Shown here: positions 44,485 through 54,827 of the stretch, piece after piece
Position numbering within the stretch: the first letter of the stretch is position 1
Layout of the letters: every line of letters starts with the position of its first letter
NCBI GenBank assembly: GCA_030425185.1
Contig: JAUIAU010000003.1
Location: 1 to 64,000 of the forward strand
DNA: 64,000 nt
Direction of reading: 5' to 3'
DNA from: Alphaproteobacteria bacterium
GTDB taxonomy: Bacteria; Pseudomonadota; Alphaproteobacteria; Rhodobacterales; Rhodobacteraceae
Made by a program: the position numbers and the translations under genes
Notes under the pieces: model-generated
The model's input: only the letters and a program-made list of their open reading frames with translations
What the model was told of the DNA's origin: nothing
Database searches by the model: none

Positions 44485-45357
44485 ATGAGTGATCCGACCC
44501 CCTACACCCCGCCGAAGGTCTGGACCTGGGAGAAGGGAAACGGCGGGCAATTCGCCTCGATCAACCGGCCCGTTGCCGGGCCGACCCACGACAAGGACCT
44601 GCCCGTCGGGCGGCATCCGATGCAGCTCTATTCGCTCGCCACGCCGAACGGTGTGAAGGTCACCGTGCTGCTGGAGGAACTGCTTGCTGCCGGTCACACC
44701 GGGGCCGAGTATGACGCTTGGCTCATTCGCATCAACGAGGGCGACCAGTTCGGGTCGGGCTTCGTCGAGGTGAACCCGAACTCGAAGATTCCGGCGCTGA
44801 TGGACCGCTCCGGACCCGAGCCGGTCCGCGTCTTCGAGAGCGTCGCGATCATGCTGCATCTCGCCGAGAAGTTCGACGCCTTCCTGACCCGCGAGGCGCG
44901 TCCCGAGATGCTGTCCTGGCTCTTCTGGCAGATGGGGTCGGCCCCGTATCTCGGGGGCGGCTTCGGCCATTTCTACGCTTATGCGCCGGAGAAGTGGAAA
45001 TACCCGATCGACCGCTTCGCGATGGAGGCCAAGCGCCAGCTTGACGTGCTCGACCGGCATCTTGCCGACCGCGACTGGATGGCGGGCGGCACCTACACCA
45101 TCGCCGACATGGCGATCTGGGCGTGGTATGGCCAGCTCGTGCTGGGACGGCTCTACAACGCCGCCGAGTTCCTCGATGTCGCCAGCTACACCAACGTCCT
45201 GCGCTGGGCCGAGACGATCGATGCCCGTCCCGCCGTCCTGCGCGGCCGAATGGTGAACCGCGCCTTCGGGGAGCCCGCGCTGCAACTCCACGAGCGCCAC
45301 GACGCCTCGGACTTCGACACGAAGACGCAGGACAAGGTGGCCCCGGCAGCGGGCTGA
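44485..45357 (+). CDS. yghU: glutathione S-transferase, YghU type
   Basis: A 290-aa GST with disulfide-bond reductase activity in characterised homologues. The N-terminal extension YTPPKVWTWEKGNGGQFASIN is shared with E. coli YghU and precedes the thioredoxin-like domain; only WTWEKGNGG is strictly conserved. MQLYSLATPNGVKV starts the GSH-binding part, and FESVAIMLHLAEKF holds the ES dipeptide that grips glutathione. I chose the ATG at 44485 with GAGGAG ahead of it. The DUF3253 gene starts 6 nt after its stop. Confidence 0.9.
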   Translation: MSDPTPYTPPKVWTWEKGNGGQFASINRPVAGPTHDKDLPVGRHPMQLYSLATPNGVKVTVLLEELLAAGHTGAEYDAWLIRINEGDQFGSGFVEVNPNSKIPALMDRSGPEPVRVFESVAIMLHLAEKFDAFLTREARPEMLSWLFWQMGSAPYLGGGFGHFYAYAPEKWKYPIDRFAMEAKRQLDVLDRHLADRDWMAGGTYTIADMAIWAWYGQLVLGRLYNAAEFLDVASYTNVLRWAETIDARPAVLRGRMVNRAFGEPALQLHERHDASDFDTKTQDKVAPAAG

Positions 45358-45363
45358 GACACA

Positions 45364-45603
45364 GTGCAGGCGCCGGACGACGCCCAGATCGCGGCCGTGC
45401 TGCGCGCCCTCGCGGCACGGCGGACGGGCGGCAGTTTCTGCCCGTCCGAGGCCGCAAGGGCCTTGGCACAGGACTGGCGGCCCCTGATGCCGGACGTCCG
45501 CCGCGTCGCCGCGGAGATCGGTCTTTACGCCACGCAGAAGGGGGTTCCGGTCGATCCGCTGTCCGCGCGCGGACCGATCCGCCTGCAGAAGGGCGCGACC
45601 TGA
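45364..45603 (+). CDS. DUF3253 small winged-helix-like protein
   Basis: A 79-aa protein starting at GTG. It matches DUF3253: FCPSEAARAL, WRPLMPDVRRVAAE and ATQKGVPVDP, followed by RGPIRL. The domain has a winged-helix appearance, but no known DNA target. It is close behind yghU and probably co-transcribed; it converges on pcs. Confidence 0.8.
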   Translation: MQAPDDAQIAAVLRALAARRTGGSFCPSEAARALAQDWRPLMPDVRRVAAEIGLYATQKGVPVDPLSARGPIRLQKGAT

Positions 45604-45619
45604 GCCGCGGTCTTCCCGG

Positions 45620-46321
45620 TCAGAGGTGGTCGCGGTAGATCACCTGCTGCGCCACGCCCGCCAGCAGCAGGTAGACCGAACTGGCCATCAGCACGATCTC
45701 GACGGCGTGGGGCGGCGCGAAGTCCACCCAGGCTGCCCAGCCCATCGCCGCCGACCAGATCAGCGCGACCGGCAGCGAGACCACCCGCCAGCGCGTCGTG
45801 CGGATCGGGTGGATGAACTTCAGCGGCAGGAACATCGCTGCGGCGAGCACCACGATGATGACCAGCGACAGGCCCGGCGGCGGCTCGATGGCGAAGATCA
45901 CGAGGACCAGCATGTTCCAGCAGCCGGGGAAGCCCTTGAAGGAATTGTCCTTCGTCTTCATCCGCGTGTCCGCAAAGTAGACGACGCTGGCGAAGGTGAT
46001 GATGATCAGCGCCGCCCAGCCCGTCAGTCCGCTCAGCAGGCCCGACCAGTAGAGGGCGAAGGCCGGGATGAAGACATAGGTCAGGTAGTCGATGATCAGG
46101 TCGAGCAGGACGCCGTCGAAGATCGGCGCGTGCAGCTTGACGTCGTATTTCCGGGCGAGCGGCCCGTCGATGCCGTCGACGGCCAGTGCGAGCAGCAGCC
46201 ACAGGACCATCGCTTGCCAGTCCGACTGGACGGCGGCCAGCATCGCCAGCATCGCGAACACCGCTCCGGTCGCGGTCAGGAAGTGGACCGCGTAGGCCCG
46301 GAGCACAGACATCTTCTTCAT
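45620..46321 (-). CDS. pcs: phosphatidylcholine synthase
   Basis: A 233-aa CDP-alcohol phosphatidyltransferase with seven to eight membrane helices. The catalytic CDP-AP motif is DGIDGPLARKYDVKLHAPIFDG, i.e. D-G-x2-A-R-x8-G-x3-D in variant spacing, with the last conserved residue D seen as FDGVLLD. IDYLTYVFIPAFAL and FADTRMKTKDNSFKGFP are typical of bacterial Pcs, which condenses CDP-diacylglycerol with choline. The likely start is ATG 46321 (MKKMSVLRAY); a GTG lies three codons upstream. Confidence 0.85.
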   Translation of the reverse strand: MKKMSVLRAYAVHFLTATGAVFAMLAMLAAVQSDWQAMVLWLLLALAVDGIDGPLARKYDVKLHAPIFDGVLLDLIIDYLTYVFIPAFALYWSGLLSGLTGWAALIIITFASVVYFADTRMKTKDNSFKGFPGCWNMLVLVIFAIEPPPGLSLVIIVVLAAAMFLPLKFIHPIRTTRWRVVSLPVALIWSAAMGWAAWVDFAPPHAVEIVLMASSVYLLLAGVAQQVIYRDHL

Positions 46322-46356
46322 CGGGCACACATGGCGCAATCCGGCCGGTTCTGCAA

Positions 46357-47277
46357 TCACGCCCGAGGATGGGCGGACGCGTAGACGTCGAGAAGACGGG
46401 CCTCGTCCACGGCCGTGTAAGCCTGCGTGGTCGAGAGCGAGGCGTGGCCGAGAAGCTCCTGGATCGCGCGCAGGTCGCCGCCCGCGTTCAGCAGATGGGT
46501 CGCGAAGGAATGGCGCAGGGCATGCGGGGTGGCGCTGGCGGGCAGGCCGAGGGTCATGCGCGCCAGTTCCATCGCGCGGGCGATCTGCCGGGCGTTCAGC
46601 GGCCCGCCCCGTGCCCCGAGGAACAGCGCGTCGCCGGGACCCTGCGGATGCGGGCAAAGCGCGAGGTAGCGGTCCACCGCCGCGCGGGCGGTCGGCAGCA
46701 CCGGCACGATCCGCGTCTTGCCGCCCTTGCCGGTGATGCGCAGCACCTCGCCGAGCGGGGCATCGCCGCGGCGCAGGCCCAGCGCCTCCGAGATCCGCAG
46801 CCCGCAGCCCCAGAGCAGGGTCAGGACGGCGGCATCGCGTGCGGCCACCCAGCCGTCGCGGGCCTGCGCCTCGACCGTCCCGATCATCGCGCGTGCGGCT
46901 TCCGCGGCCACCGGACGGGGCAGGGGGGGCTGGAACCGGGGCGCCTTGACCGACAGCACGGCGGAGGCGTCGAAGCCGTCATGGTCCGACAGCCAGCGGT
47001 AGAAGGCCTTGACCGCCGAGATCGCACGGGCCAGCGACCGGGCGCCCAGTCCGTCGCCGCGTTCCGATGCCATCCAGGCCCGGACCTCGCGGCTGCCGAC
47101 CTCCGCCAGCGCGCGGCGCGGCACGGGTTCGCCGCGATAGGCCGCGAGGAAGCGCAGGAACCCCGTCACGTCGGACCCGTATGCGGTGATCGTCGCGGGC
47201 GACTTGCCGTCGATCGCGCGCGCCTGCGCCAGCCAGTCCTGCAGCGCGTCGGCAACATCGGGGGCGAGCAGGCTCAT
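46357..47277 (-). CDS. xerC: tyrosine recombinase XerC
   Basis: A 306-aa site-specific recombinase that resolves chromosome dimers with XerD at dif. The catalytic set is visible: R in GCGLRISEAL (about 174), K in GKGGKTR, H-x-x-R in PHALRHSFATHL, H in LGHASLSTTQ and the nucleophile in AYTAVDE. The N-terminal SAM-like core-binding domain occupies residues 1-110. It follows the DUF484 gene, an arrangement conserved in many proteobacteria. No mobile element is associated with it. Confidence 0.93.
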   Translation of the reverse strand: MSLLAPDVADALQDWLAQARAIDGKSPATITAYGSDVTGFLRFLAAYRGEPVPRRALAEVGSREVRAWMASERGDGLGARSLARAISAVKAFYRWLSDHDGFDASAVLSVKAPRFQPPLPRPVAAEAARAMIGTVEAQARDGWVAARDAAVLTLLWGCGLRISEALGLRRGDAPLGEVLRITGKGGKTRIVPVLPTARAAVDRYLALCPHPQGPGDALFLGARGGPLNARQIARAMELARMTLGLPASATPHALRHSFATHLLNAGGDLRAIQELLGHASLSTTQAYTAVDEARLLDVYASAHPRA

Positions 47278-47284
47278 GCCGCGC

Positions 47285-47995
47285 TCAGCCCAGCCAGTGC
47301 CGCATCGTCCGCTCGAACACGTTGCCGAAGAAGGTCAGCAGTTCGGTGCCCTGGTTCGGCCGGAACATATGCGGGTCTTCCGAGCCGAGCACGAGAAGCC
47401 CCGGGTGCCGACCGCTGCCGAAATCGAGCTTAAGCAGGGCTTCGGAGCGGATGAAATCGCTCTTGGGGCCGTAGATCTCCTCGTTGGCCGAGCCGACCTG
47501 CCGCAGGGTGACCTTGCGCACGGGCACGTCCCTGCCTTCGGTCACGTGATCGTCCACGAAGCCGCGCGGTACCGCCATCAGCACGCCCTCGAGCGGCGCG
47601 AGCGCCGGATCGGGGTCGGGCGTGTCGGTCTCGAGCACGAGGCGGATACGGTCCACGCGCAGGATGTCCGCGACTTCGCCGCCAAGCGCCTTGAGGAAGG
47701 GCGTGAACTCCATCGGGTCCATCAGCGCGACGATGGCCCGGTGGATCTGGTTGGTGCCGGACAGGTTCTCGTAGGCTGCCGCTATGACGCTGCGATGCGT
47801 GTCCTCGAGGCGCGCCATCCGCGCCTCCATCCGCTGCATCGCGATCCCGCGCAGGTCGACGATGTTGTTCCCGAGGGCGCGGTCGTTGGCCGCGATCAGG
47901 GCCTTCATCAGGTCGGGGTCGTCGAGCACGACCTCCGGCTTTGCGAGAATCTTCTCGCGCAGGGCCTCGCGCCCCGCCGCCACGTCCGTTGTCAT
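47285..47995 (-). CDS. DUF484 family protein
   Basis: A 236-aa protein with a GAF-like fold, typical of the DUF484 family encoded next to xerC. LREKILAKPEVVLDDPDLM begins the domain, a helical N-terminal part (MEARMARLEDTHRSVI) follows, and LKLDFGSGRHPGLLVLGSEDPHMFRPNQGTELLTFFG ends it; FRPNQGTELL is the family hallmark. Function unknown. Seven nucleotides separate it from xerC. Confidence 0.85.
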   Translation of the reverse strand: MTTDVAAGREALREKILAKPEVVLDDPDLMKALIAANDRALGNNIVDLRGIAMQRMEARMARLEDTHRSVIAAAYENLSGTNQIHRAIVALMDPMEFTPFLKALGGEVADILRVDRIRLVLETDTPDPDPALAPLEGVLMAVPRGFVDDHVTEGRDVPVRKVTLRQVGSANEEIYGPKSDFIRSEALLKLDFGSGRHPGLLVLGSEDPHMFRPNQGTELLTFFGNVFERTMRHWLG

Positions 47996-48042
47996 GCCCG
48001 ACTGCCCTCCGGTCCGTCTTTTCCGGACACCCTACACGGAAA

Positions 48043-48696
48043 TCACAGGATTTTCTGCCCCGTTTTGGCCCAGTCGGCGAGGAACTGCTCCAGACCCTTG
48101 TCGGTCAGCGGATGCTTGGCCAGCGCCTTGATCACCGACGGCGGGGCGGTCATGACGTCCGCGCCGATCTTGGCCGCCTCGGTCACGTGGTTGACCGTGC
48201 GGATCGACGCGGCGAGGATTTGCGTCCCGAAGTCGTAGTTGTCATAGATCTCGCGGATGTCCGCGATCAGGTCCATGCCGTCGAGGTTGATGTCGTCGAG
48301 ACGCCCGATGAAGGGCGAGATGAAGGTCGCCCCGGCCTTGGCGGCCAGAAGCGCCTGGTTGGGCGAGAAGCAGAGCGTGACGTTGACCATGAAGCCCTCG
48401 CCCGACAGCACCTTGCAGGCCTTCAGGCCGTCCCAGGTCAGCGGCAGCTTGACGGCGATGTTCTCGGCGATCGCGGCCAGCTTGCGGCCTTCCGCGATCA
48501 TCGCGTCGGCTTCGGTCGCGACCACCTCGGCGGAGACCGGGCCATCGACGAGGTCGCAGATTTCCTTGGTGACCTCGAGGATGTCGCGGCCCGACTTCAG
48601 GATCAGCGACGGGTTCGTGGTCACGCCGTCCACCATGCCCAGGTCGTTGAGTTCGCGGATGGCCTCGATGTCGGCGGTGTCGACGAAGAATTTCAT
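48043..48696 (-). CDS. transaldolase / fructose-6-phosphate aldolase family
   Basis: A 217-aa short-form transaldolase (FSA/TalC type). [16 protein letters not shown] is the family N-terminus, [11 protein letters not shown] the second strand, and [15 protein letters not shown] contains the Schiff-base lysine (about K87). It transfers dihydroxyacetone units in the pentose phosphate pathway or acts as an aldolase. AAGGAGGATC is an excellent ribosome binding site. It is divergent from priA, sharing a 78-bp promoter gap. Confidence 0.92.
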   Translation of the reverse strand: MKFFVDTADIEAIRELNDLGMVDGVTTNPSLILKSGRDILEVTKEICDLVDGPVSAEVVATEADAMIAEGRKLAAIAENIAVKLPLTWDGLKACKVLSGEGFMVNVTLCFSPNQALLAAKAGATFISPFIGRLDDINLDGMDLIADIREIYDNYDFGTQILAASIRTVNHVTEAAKIGADVMTAPPSVIKALAKHPLTDKGLEQFLADWAKTGQKIL

Positions 48697-48774
48697 GGCA
48701 GGATCCTCCTTGCGGTTCCTCTTGGATGGTTGCGCCCCTGTTACCGCAGAGGCCCCGGTGCGGAAAGGGGCGCG

Positions 48775-50961
48775 ATGACCCGGTTCGCCGAGGGCGCACG
48801 GGTCGGCGTGCTGACGACCGAACCGCTGGGACGCGTGCTCGATTATCTCGCACCGCAGGGCGGGTGCGAGGCGGGCGACTTCGTCGAGGTGCCGCTGGGG
48901 CCGCGCCTCGTGGTCGGCGTGGTCTGGGGGCCGGGCGAAGGCGGCTTCGACGCGGCGAAGCTGCGCCGGGTGGAGCGGCTGCTCGACGTGCCGCCGATGC
49001 GCGAGGAGATGCAGACCTTCCTGACCCGGGCCAGCGCCTATACCCTGACCCCGCTGCCCGCGATGCTGCGTCTTGCGACGCGTGTGCCCGACCTCGGTGC
49101 GCCCCCCTCGGCGCGCAAGGTCTACCGGCTGGCGGGCGATCCGCCCGCGCGCCTGACCGAGGCCCGCGCCCGCGTTCTGGACGCGCTGGGCGAATACGGC
49201 GGGGCGGCGGTGACCCTGGGCGAGCTGGCCGGGGCGGCGGGGGTCTCCACGTCGGTGGTCAAGGGCCTCGTCGCGGCCGGGACGCTGACCGAGGAAGACG
49301 CCCCGCGCGACGTCGCTTATCCGCACCTCGACCCGGGCCTGCCAGGCAAGCCCCTGAACGACGACCAGACCCAGGCGGCCCACGCGCTGCGCGACGGGAT
49401 CGCGTCCGGGCATTACGGCACCACGCTCCTGAAGGGCGTGACCGGGTCCGGCAAGACCGAGGTCTACCTGGAAGCGGTTGCCGCCACGCTGGCGCAGGGG
49501 CGGCAGGCGCTGGTGCTTCTGCCCGAGATCGCGCTGACCGCCGAGTTCCTGTCGCGGGTCGAGGCCCGGTTCGGCGCGCGGCCCGCCGAGTGGCACTCCG
49601 GGGTGACCCTGACCGAACGCCGCCGCTGCTGGCGCATGGTGGCGGAGGGCGGCGCGCAACTGGTGGTGGGCGCGCGGTCCGCGCTGTTCCTGCCGTACCG
49701 GGATCTCGGGCTGATCGTGGTCGACGAGGAACACGACGGCTCGTACAAGCAGGAGGACGGCGTCCTCTACAATGCCCGCGACATGGCCGTGCTGCGCGCG
49801 GCGGGCTGTTCGGCGCAGGTGGTTCTCGCCTCGGCCACGCCGGCGCTGGAAACCTGGGCGAACGCCGAAAGCGGGAAGTACGCGCGGCTCGATCTGACCG
49901 CCCGCTACGGCAGCGCCGACCTGCCGGAAATGCGCGCCATCGACATGCGTGACGAGGAGATGCCCGGCGGCACCTGGATTTCGCCCAGCCTGCAGGCGGC
50001 GGTGGAGCGGCGGCTGGCCGAAGGTGCGCAGAGCCTGCTGTTCCTGAACCGGCGCGGATATGCCCCGGTCACCGTCTGCCGGGCCTGCGGCTACCAGATC
50101 GGCTGCGACGACTGCGATGCCAAGATGGTCGAGCACCGGTTCCAGAAGCGGCTGATGTGCCACCAGTGCGGCGCGACGAAGCCGATCCCCACCGCCTGTC
50201 CGGATTGCACGGCCGAGGGCAAGCTGGCCCCCGTGGGACCGGGCGTCGAGCGCCTCGCCGAGGAGGCGGTGCGGCTTTTCCCGGAGGCCCGTCTGGCGAT
50301 CCTGTCGTCGGACCTGTTCGGCTCGGCCCGCGCGCTGAAGGCGCAGATCGAGGACATCGCTGCGGGCGGGGCGGACATCGTGATCGGTACGCAGCTGGTC
50401 GCGAAGGGGCACAACTTTCCGAAATTGACGCTGGTCGGCGTGATCGATACCGACCTCGGGCTGCGCGGCTCGGACCTGCGGGCGGCTGAACGCACCTTCC
50501 AGCTGGTCCGGCAGGTGGCGGGGCGCGCGGGGCGGGTCGAGGGGCGGGGCCTCGCCCTGATGCAGACCTTCCAGCCCGAGCACCCGGTGATCCGGGCGAT
50601 CCTGACCGGCGAGGACGAGGCGTTCTGGCGCGCCGAGGCGGCGGAGCGCCGGGCGATCGGGATGCCGCCCTATGGGCGCCTCGCCGGGATCATCCTGAGC
50701 GGCCCGCAGGCCGCGCCGCTGTTCGAGATCGGCACCGCGCTCGCCCGCAGCGCCGGGCCGCTGCAGCGGGTCGGTGCCACGGTCCTCGGCCCCGCGCTCG
50801 CCCCCATCGCGCGGATCCGGGGGCGGCACCGGGTGCGCCTGCTGGTCAAGGCCGACAAGGCGGCCCCGCTGCAGGCGGCCCTCGCGGACTGGGTGGCCCA
50901 GGTGAAACTGCCCGCGCAGGTGCGGCTCGCCATCGACATCGATCCGCAAAGCTTCTTCTGA
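48775..50961 (+). CDS. priA: primosomal replication protein N' (helicase PriA)
   Basis: A 728-aa replication-restart helicase. The N-terminal 3'-DNA-binding domain ends near residue 110. Walker A is [10 protein letters not shown] (about 222-231) and the DExH box is [12 protein letters not shown]. Between the helicase lobes sit eight cysteines of the two zinc sites: [13 protein letters not shown] and [38 protein letters not shown] is motif V, of which the core is [10 protein letters not shown]. The start follows a weak Shine-Dalgarno, GGAAAGGGG. Confidence 0.95.
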   Translation: MTRFAEGARVGVLTTEPLGRVLDYLAPQGGCEAGDFVEVPLGPRLVVGVVWGPGEGGFDAAKLRRVERLLDVPPMREEMQTFLTRASAYTLTPLPAMLRLATRVPDLGAPPSARKVYRLAGDPPARLTEARARVLDALGEYGGAAVTLGELAGAAGVSTSVVKGLVAAGTLTEEDAPRDVAYPHLDPGLPGKPLNDDQTQAAHALRDGIASGHYGTTLLKGVTGSGKTEVYLEAVAATLAQGRQALVLLPEIALTAEFLSRVEARFGARPAEWHSGVTLTERRRCWRMVAEGGAQLVVGARSALFLPYRDLGLIVVDEEHDGSYKQEDGVLYNARDMAVLRAAGCSAQVVLASATPALETWANAESGKYARLDLTARYGSADLPEMRAIDMRDEEMPGGTWISPSLQAAVERRLAEGAQSLLFLNRRGYAPVTVCRACGYQIGCDDCDAKMVEHRFQKRLMCHQCGATKPIPTACPDCTAEGKLAPVGPGVERLAEEAVRLFPEARLAILSSDLFGSARALKAQIEDIAAGGADIVIGTQLVAKGHNFPKLTLVGVIDTDLGLRGSDLRAAERTFQLVRQVAGRAGRVEGRGLALMQTFQPEHPVIRAILTGEDEAFWRAEAAERRAIGMPPYGRLAGIILSGPQAAPLFEIGTALARSAGPLQRVGATVLGPALAPIARIRGRHRVRLLVKADKAAPLQAALADWVAQVKLPAQVRLAIDIDPQSFF

Positions 50962-51049
50962 ACGGCGCACAGATCGGCCCCCATCATGTGCGAGCCGTGC
51001 GCATGTGGACACTCGTCAGACGCGCGGGACAGGCGTATGGGCTGGTTTC

Positions 51050-52279
51050 ATGAAGATCGTCCGTCTCGACGACGCCCGCCATTTGCCCCGGTGGCGTCAG
51101 CCCGTTTCGCTGCTGTTCCTGATGGCGTTCGCGATGCCGCTCGCGTTCGCCACGTGGTCGGCGCTGCTCAACAACTTCGTCATCGAGGCGGCGAAGTTCG
51201 ACGGCGTCCAGATCGGCTGGCTGCACACGGTGCGCGAGATCCCCGGTTTCCTGGCGATCGGGGTGATCTTCCTGATCCTGTTCATCCGGGAACAGCGTCT
51301 CGGCATCCTGTCGCTGTTCCTGCTCGGCGCCGCCTCCGCCGCGACAGGCTACTTCCCGACCGTGGGCGGGATCATGGTGCTGACGCTGCTCAGCTCGATC
51401 GGCTTTCACTACTACGAAACGGTGAACCAGTCGCTGCAGCTCCAGTGGCTCGACAAGGCGCGCGCCCCGCAGACGCTGGGATGGATCGTGGCGGCGGGGT
51501 CGGGGGCGTCGCTGCTGAGTTACGGCGCGCTGGTCGTGACCTGGAAGCTCTTCGACCTCAGCTATGCCTTCGTCTACACCGTCTCGGGTGGGGCGACCGC
51601 GCTGATCGCGCTGTTCTGCTACTTCGCGTATCCGCAGTTCGAGGCCCCGAACCCGCAGACCAAGAAGATGGTCCTGCGGCGGCGCTACTGGCTCTATTAC
51701 GCGCTGCAGTTCATGTCCGGCGCGCGGCGGCAGATCTTCACGGTCTTCGCCGCCTTCATGATGGTCCAGCAGTTCGGGTTCCAGGTCCACGAGGTCACCG
51801 CGCTGTTCCTGATCAACTACCTCGCCAACATGCTGTTCGCGCCGCTTATGGGCAAAGCCGTTGCCCGCTTCGGCGAGCGGAATGCACTCGCGTTCGAGTA
51901 CGTGGGCCTGATCTGCGTGTTCCTCGCCTATGGCGGGATCTACTGGTTCGGCTGGGGCGTCGTCGTGGCCGCTACGCTCTACGTGCTCGATCACATGTTC
52001 TTCGCGCTCGCCTTTGCGCTGAAGACCTATTTCCAGAAGATCGCCGACCCGGGCGATATCGCGCCGACCGCCGCGGTCGCCTTCACCATCAACCACATCG
52101 CGGCGGTCTTCCTGCCGGCCGCACTCGGGTATCTCTGGATCGTGTCACCGGACAGCGTCTACCTGCTGGCCGCGGCGATGGCGACGACCTCGCTGTGCCT
52201 CGCCCTGATGATCCCGCGTCACCCGGAGCCGGGCCACGAGACGATCTTCGCCCGCCCGGCCGCCGCCCCGGCGGAATAG
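51050..52279 (+). CDS. MFS transporter
   Basis: A 409-aa membrane protein with 12 predicted helices in two halves. [46 protein letters not shown] covers the first helix and loop, of which [11 protein letters not shown] stands out. [15 protein letters not shown] is the cytoplasmic motif of the second half, equal to the MFS A-like motif. The substrate cannot be told. I chose the ATG at 51050 rather than a GTG 45 nt upstream, because the first helix begins just after it. Confidence 0.85.
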   Translation: MKIVRLDDARHLPRWRQPVSLLFLMAFAMPLAFATWSALLNNFVIEAAKFDGVQIGWLHTVREIPGFLAIGVIFLILFIREQRLGILSLFLLGAASAATGYFPTVGGIMVLTLLSSIGFHYYETVNQSLQLQWLDKARAPQTLGWIVAAGSGASLLSYGALVVTWKLFDLSYAFVYTVSGGATALIALFCYFAYPQFEAPNPQTKKMVLRRRYWLYYALQFMSGARRQIFTVFAAFMMVQQFGFQVHEVTALFLINYLANMLFAPLMGKAVARFGERNALAFEYVGLICVFLAYGGIYWFGWGVVVAATLYVLDHMFFALAFALKTYFQKIADPGDIAPTAAVAFTINHIAAVFLPAALGYLWIVSPDSVYLLAAAMATTSLCLALMIPRHPEPGHETIFARPAAAPAE

Positions 52280-52283
52280 GCGG

Positions 52284-52676
52284 CTACTGCCGGCAGAGCG
52301 GCGTGATGTCGAAGGCGATGATGCGGCCGTCCAGCACCTCGATCGAGACCCGGCTGGAGCAGCCGTCCACCGTTCGTGCCGTGCCCTGCAGCGAGGTGCC
52401 GCCGGGATTGGCCTCGATCTGGTGGAAACGGACGTCGGTGTAGGGGGCCGCACCGCGGAACATCTCGGCCAGCTCCTGCGGCGGCAGGTCCGCCGCCAGC
52501 GTCGGGTGCAGCAGGGCGTTGGCCTCGCGGCCCTTGCCGTCGGTCGCCAGCAGAACGAAATCCCGGGCCACGCCGCGGCTTTCCGCCGTCAGCGACATCA
52601 CGAGCCCCCAGATGGCACCGCCCAGCAGGGCCACCGAGACGACGACCGCCCCCGCGATCACGATCCCTTTGCGCAT
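52284..52676 (-). CDS. hypothetical membrane-anchored protein
   Basis: A 130-aa protein with an N-terminal membrane anchor (about 4-29) and a small exported domain. [29 protein letters not shown] resembles DUF4878-like NTF2-fold domains; only [17 protein letters not shown] is notable. Two cysteines (SRVDGCSSR and LCRQ) may form a disulfide. Function unknown. It converges on the MFS gene and is divergent from msrA. Confidence 0.7.
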   Translation of the reverse strand: MRKGIVIAGAVVVSVALLGGAIWGLVMSLTAESRGVARDFVLLATDGKGREANALLHPTLAADLPPQELAEMFRGAAPYTDVRFHQIEANPGGTSLQGTARTVDGCSSRVSIEVLDGRIIAFDITPLCRQ

Positions 52677-52742
52677 CGGCCGTTCCCCTTGATTTCGCAC
52701 CGTCCGGCGCGACATGACTGGGCAGACACAAGGAGTATCCCG

Positions 52743-53402
52743 ATGTTCTTCATGTCCCGCAAGCCAGCCGAGATGCCCCGGCCCGAGGACGCGCTGCCCG
52801 GCCGCGCCCAGCCGATCCCGACCGCCGAGACCCATTTCCTGTCCGGGCGCCCGCTGACGCTGGATGTGCCCGAGGGCATGGCCGAGGCGATGTTCGGCAT
52901 GGGCTGCTTCTGGGGCGTCGAGCGGGTGTTCTGGAAGCTCGACGGGGTCTGGCTGACCATGGTCGGCTATGCCGGCGGCCACACGCCCAACCCGACCTAC
53001 AAGGAAGTCTGCACCGGCATGACCGGCCACAACGAGGTCGTGCGCGTGGTCTACGATCCCGCTGTCATCTCCTATGACGACCTCTTGCGGGTGTTCTGGG
53101 AGAACCACGATCCGACGCAGGGCATGCGGCAGGGCAACGATGTCGGCACGCAGTACCGCTCGGGCATCTACGCTTATTCCGAGGCGCAGAAGCAGGCGGC
53201 GGTGGCTTCCAAGGCGGTCTACGCGGATCAGCTCAAGCGCGCCGGACTTGGGGCGATCACCACCGAGGTGACCGATGCGCCGGTGTTCTACTTCGCCGAG
53301 GACTATCACCAGCAGTACCTCGCCAAGAACCCGGGCGGGTATTGCGGCATCGGCGGGACCGGCGTCACCTGCCCGATCGGGACGGGCGTCGCCGCGTCTT
53401 GA
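52743..53402 (+). CDS. msrA: peptide-methionine (S)-S-oxide reductase A
   Basis: A 219-aa reductase that repairs methionine-S-sulfoxide. [14 protein letters not shown] holds the catalytic cysteine (about C58), [18 protein letters not shown] is the substrate loop, and [21 protein letters not shown] is the conserved block. [12 protein letters not shown] carries the recycling cysteines. The length, with an N-terminal extension of about 50 residues, matches the bacterial long form. AAGGAGT precedes the ATG. Confidence 0.94.
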   Translation: MFFMSRKPAEMPRPEDALPGRAQPIPTAETHFLSGRPLTLDVPEGMAEAMFGMGCFWGVERVFWKLDGVWLTMVGYAGGHTPNPTYKEVCTGMTGHNEVVRVVYDPAVISYDDLLRVFWENHDPTQGMRQGNDVGTQYRSGIYAYSEAQKQAAVASKAVYADQLKRAGLGAITTEVTDAPVFYFAEDYHQQYLAKNPGGYCGIGGTGVTCPIGTGVAAS

Positions 53403-53460
53403 CCGTGGGCCGGGCGGGGGCTAGGCGCGGGCGATCCCTCAGGACGCCGGAGCCTCCCCC

Positions 53461-54336
53461 ATGCCCACCTTCACCGCGCTGACCACCCTAAAGGGCAAGG
53501 CCCCCGCCGAGGCGCTGGGCGAGGCGCTGGAGGATCTCGACCCCGCCCCCGAGGGGGTCGGCGTCTTCGAGATCGAGGACGACTCCGGGCTTTGGGAGGT
53601 CGGTGCCTATTTCACCGAGGCCCCCGACGAGATTGCGCTGGCCCTGCTGGCCGCGGCCCATGCCGCGAAACCCTTCGCCGTGTCCGAACTGCCCGAGACC
53701 GACTGGGTCGCCCATGTGAAGCGTGAGCTGTCCCCGGTCGAGGCGGGACGCTTCTTCGTCTATGGCAGCCACGACGCCGACAAACTGCCCGAGGGCCGCG
53801 TCGGTCTTTTGATCGAGGCGGCGATGGCCTTCGGAACCGGGCATCACGGCACCACCCAAGGCTGTCTGCTGGCGCTTGAGGACCTCGCGCAGGCCGAAAT
53901 CGCGGTCGACCGGGTGGTGGACGTCGGCTGCGGCACGGCCGTGCTCGCCATGGCCGCCAAGCGGGTCTGGCCGGAGGCCACCGTGCTCGCCAGCGACATC
54001 GACCCGGTAGCGGTCGAGGTCGCCGAGGCCAACCTTTCGGTCAACGCGATGGCGGGGCAGGTCCTCTGCGTCGAGGCGGCCGGGATGGAGCATCCCGATC
54101 TGGCCGCCAATGCGCCCTACGACCTGATCTTCGCCAACATCCTGAAGGGGCCGCTGGTGGAACTCGCCCCCGACCTGTCCGGGGCGCTTGCGCCGGGCGG
54201 TCACGTGATCCTGTCGGGGCTGCTGAACCCGCAGGCCGACGAGGTGACGGCGGCCTATGTCGCCGAGGGCCTCGTGCCCGTCGCCCATCGTGAGCTCGGC
54301 GACTGGTCCTGCCTGACACTGCGCCGCCCGGTCTGA
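53461..54336 (+). CDS. prmA: ribosomal protein L11 methyltransferase
   Basis: A 291-aa SAM-dependent methyltransferase. The N-terminal L11-recognition domain occupies about 1-95. AMAFGTGHHGTTQGCL and the SAM motif VVDVGCGTAVLAMAA (about 157-171) follow; SDIDPVAVEVAEAN binds the adenosine, and FANILKGPLVELAP replaces the usual NILAxPL. It trimethylates ribosomal protein L11. Confidence 0.9.
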   Translation: MPTFTALTTLKGKAPAEALGEALEDLDPAPEGVGVFEIEDDSGLWEVGAYFTEAPDEIALALLAAAHAAKPFAVSELPETDWVAHVKRELSPVEAGRFFVYGSHDADKLPEGRVGLLIEAAMAFGTGHHGTTQGCLLALEDLAQAEIAVDRVVDVGCGTAVLAMAAKRVWPEATVLASDIDPVAVEVAEANLSVNAMAGQVLCVEAAGMEHPDLAANAPYDLIFANILKGPLVELAPDLSGALAPGGHVILSGLLNPQADEVTAAYVAEGLVPVAHRELGDWSCLTLRRPV

Positions 54337-54418
54337 GCGCCGGGCGCCGGGTGCGCCAAAAACTTGCCGGATTCCACGCGTATCCCTTCACGCCGCAGAG
54401 AATGCGGAGCGTCGTGCC

Positions 54419-54742
54419 ATGACGTGGCAGTCCCAGGATGAACACACCTTCGAAGAGCGCCTGCGCCGGATCGAGGCGCTGCGCACCGGTGGCTGGTGGA
54501 AGCGCGGCACACCCGGGCGGCGTCGCCGCCGCTCGGTCGTCCGCTTTCCCTTGCGCCTGCTGGTCATCTCGGTCGCGCTGATCGTCGCGCTCAAATCGCT
54601 GGCGCTGGCCACCGTGTCGGAGGGAGAGTACCGCGCCGCGCTGCGAGGACTGCCCGAGGGCACCGTGACAGGCGAGGTCCTGCGCGTGGTCTTCGGACCC
54701 GATCCCGTCAGTCAGACCGTCGCGCGGATGCTGCGGTTCTGA
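54419..54742 (+). CDS. small hypothetical membrane protein
   Basis: A 107-aa protein I do not recognise. The N-terminal 40 residues are charged and end with the basic run RRRRRSVVR; one membrane helix follows (about 43-65). The C-terminal 40 residues, GEYRAALRGLPEGTVTGEV and following, would be periplasmic. FEERLRRIEALR could form a short coiled coil. Codon use fits the genome. Likely a conserved Rhodobacterales protein. Confidence 0.6.
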   Translation: MTWQSQDEHTFEERLRRIEALRTGGWWKRGTPGRRRRRSVVRFPLRLLVISVALIVALKSLALATVSEGEYRAALRGLPEGTVTGEVLRVVFGPDPVSQTVARMLRF

Positions 54743-54771
54743 TTGCGGTGCACCGATCCCGGAAACGGAAA

Positions 54772-54798
54772 ACGGGACGGTGCCTGGCACCGTCCCGT
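54772..54798. terminator. bidirectional terminator (membrane protein / DUF1127)
   Basis: A 13-bp perfect inverted repeat (54772-54784 with 54786-54798), realistically an 11-bp stem with a 5-nt loop, between convergent genes. On the minus strand it is followed by TTTTCCGTTT, making it a good terminator for the DUF1127 gene. A second small hairpin (CCCTG/CAGGG, 54811-54827) lies directly after the DUF1127 stop. Confidence 0.8.
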
Positions 54799-54827
54799 CA
54801 TCACGAAACACCCTGATATGTGCAGGG

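Noticed and set aside
40909-45300. A very long open frame on the minus strand opposite ileS and neighbours
   Set aside because: It lies antisense to well-identified genes, has no recognisable domains and a composition rich in Arg, Gly, Asp and His. Long antisense frames are usual at this GC content.
46357-47277. Tyrosine recombinase as evidence of a genomic island or phage
   Set aside because: Sequence and the neighbouring DUF484 gene identify the housekeeping XerC. No tRNA, attachment repeats or phage genes are near.
54743-54827. CcsR/CuckRNA-type small RNA genes downstream of the DUF1127 gene
   Set aside because: Only two hairpins are present; no CCUCCUCCC loop motif was found.
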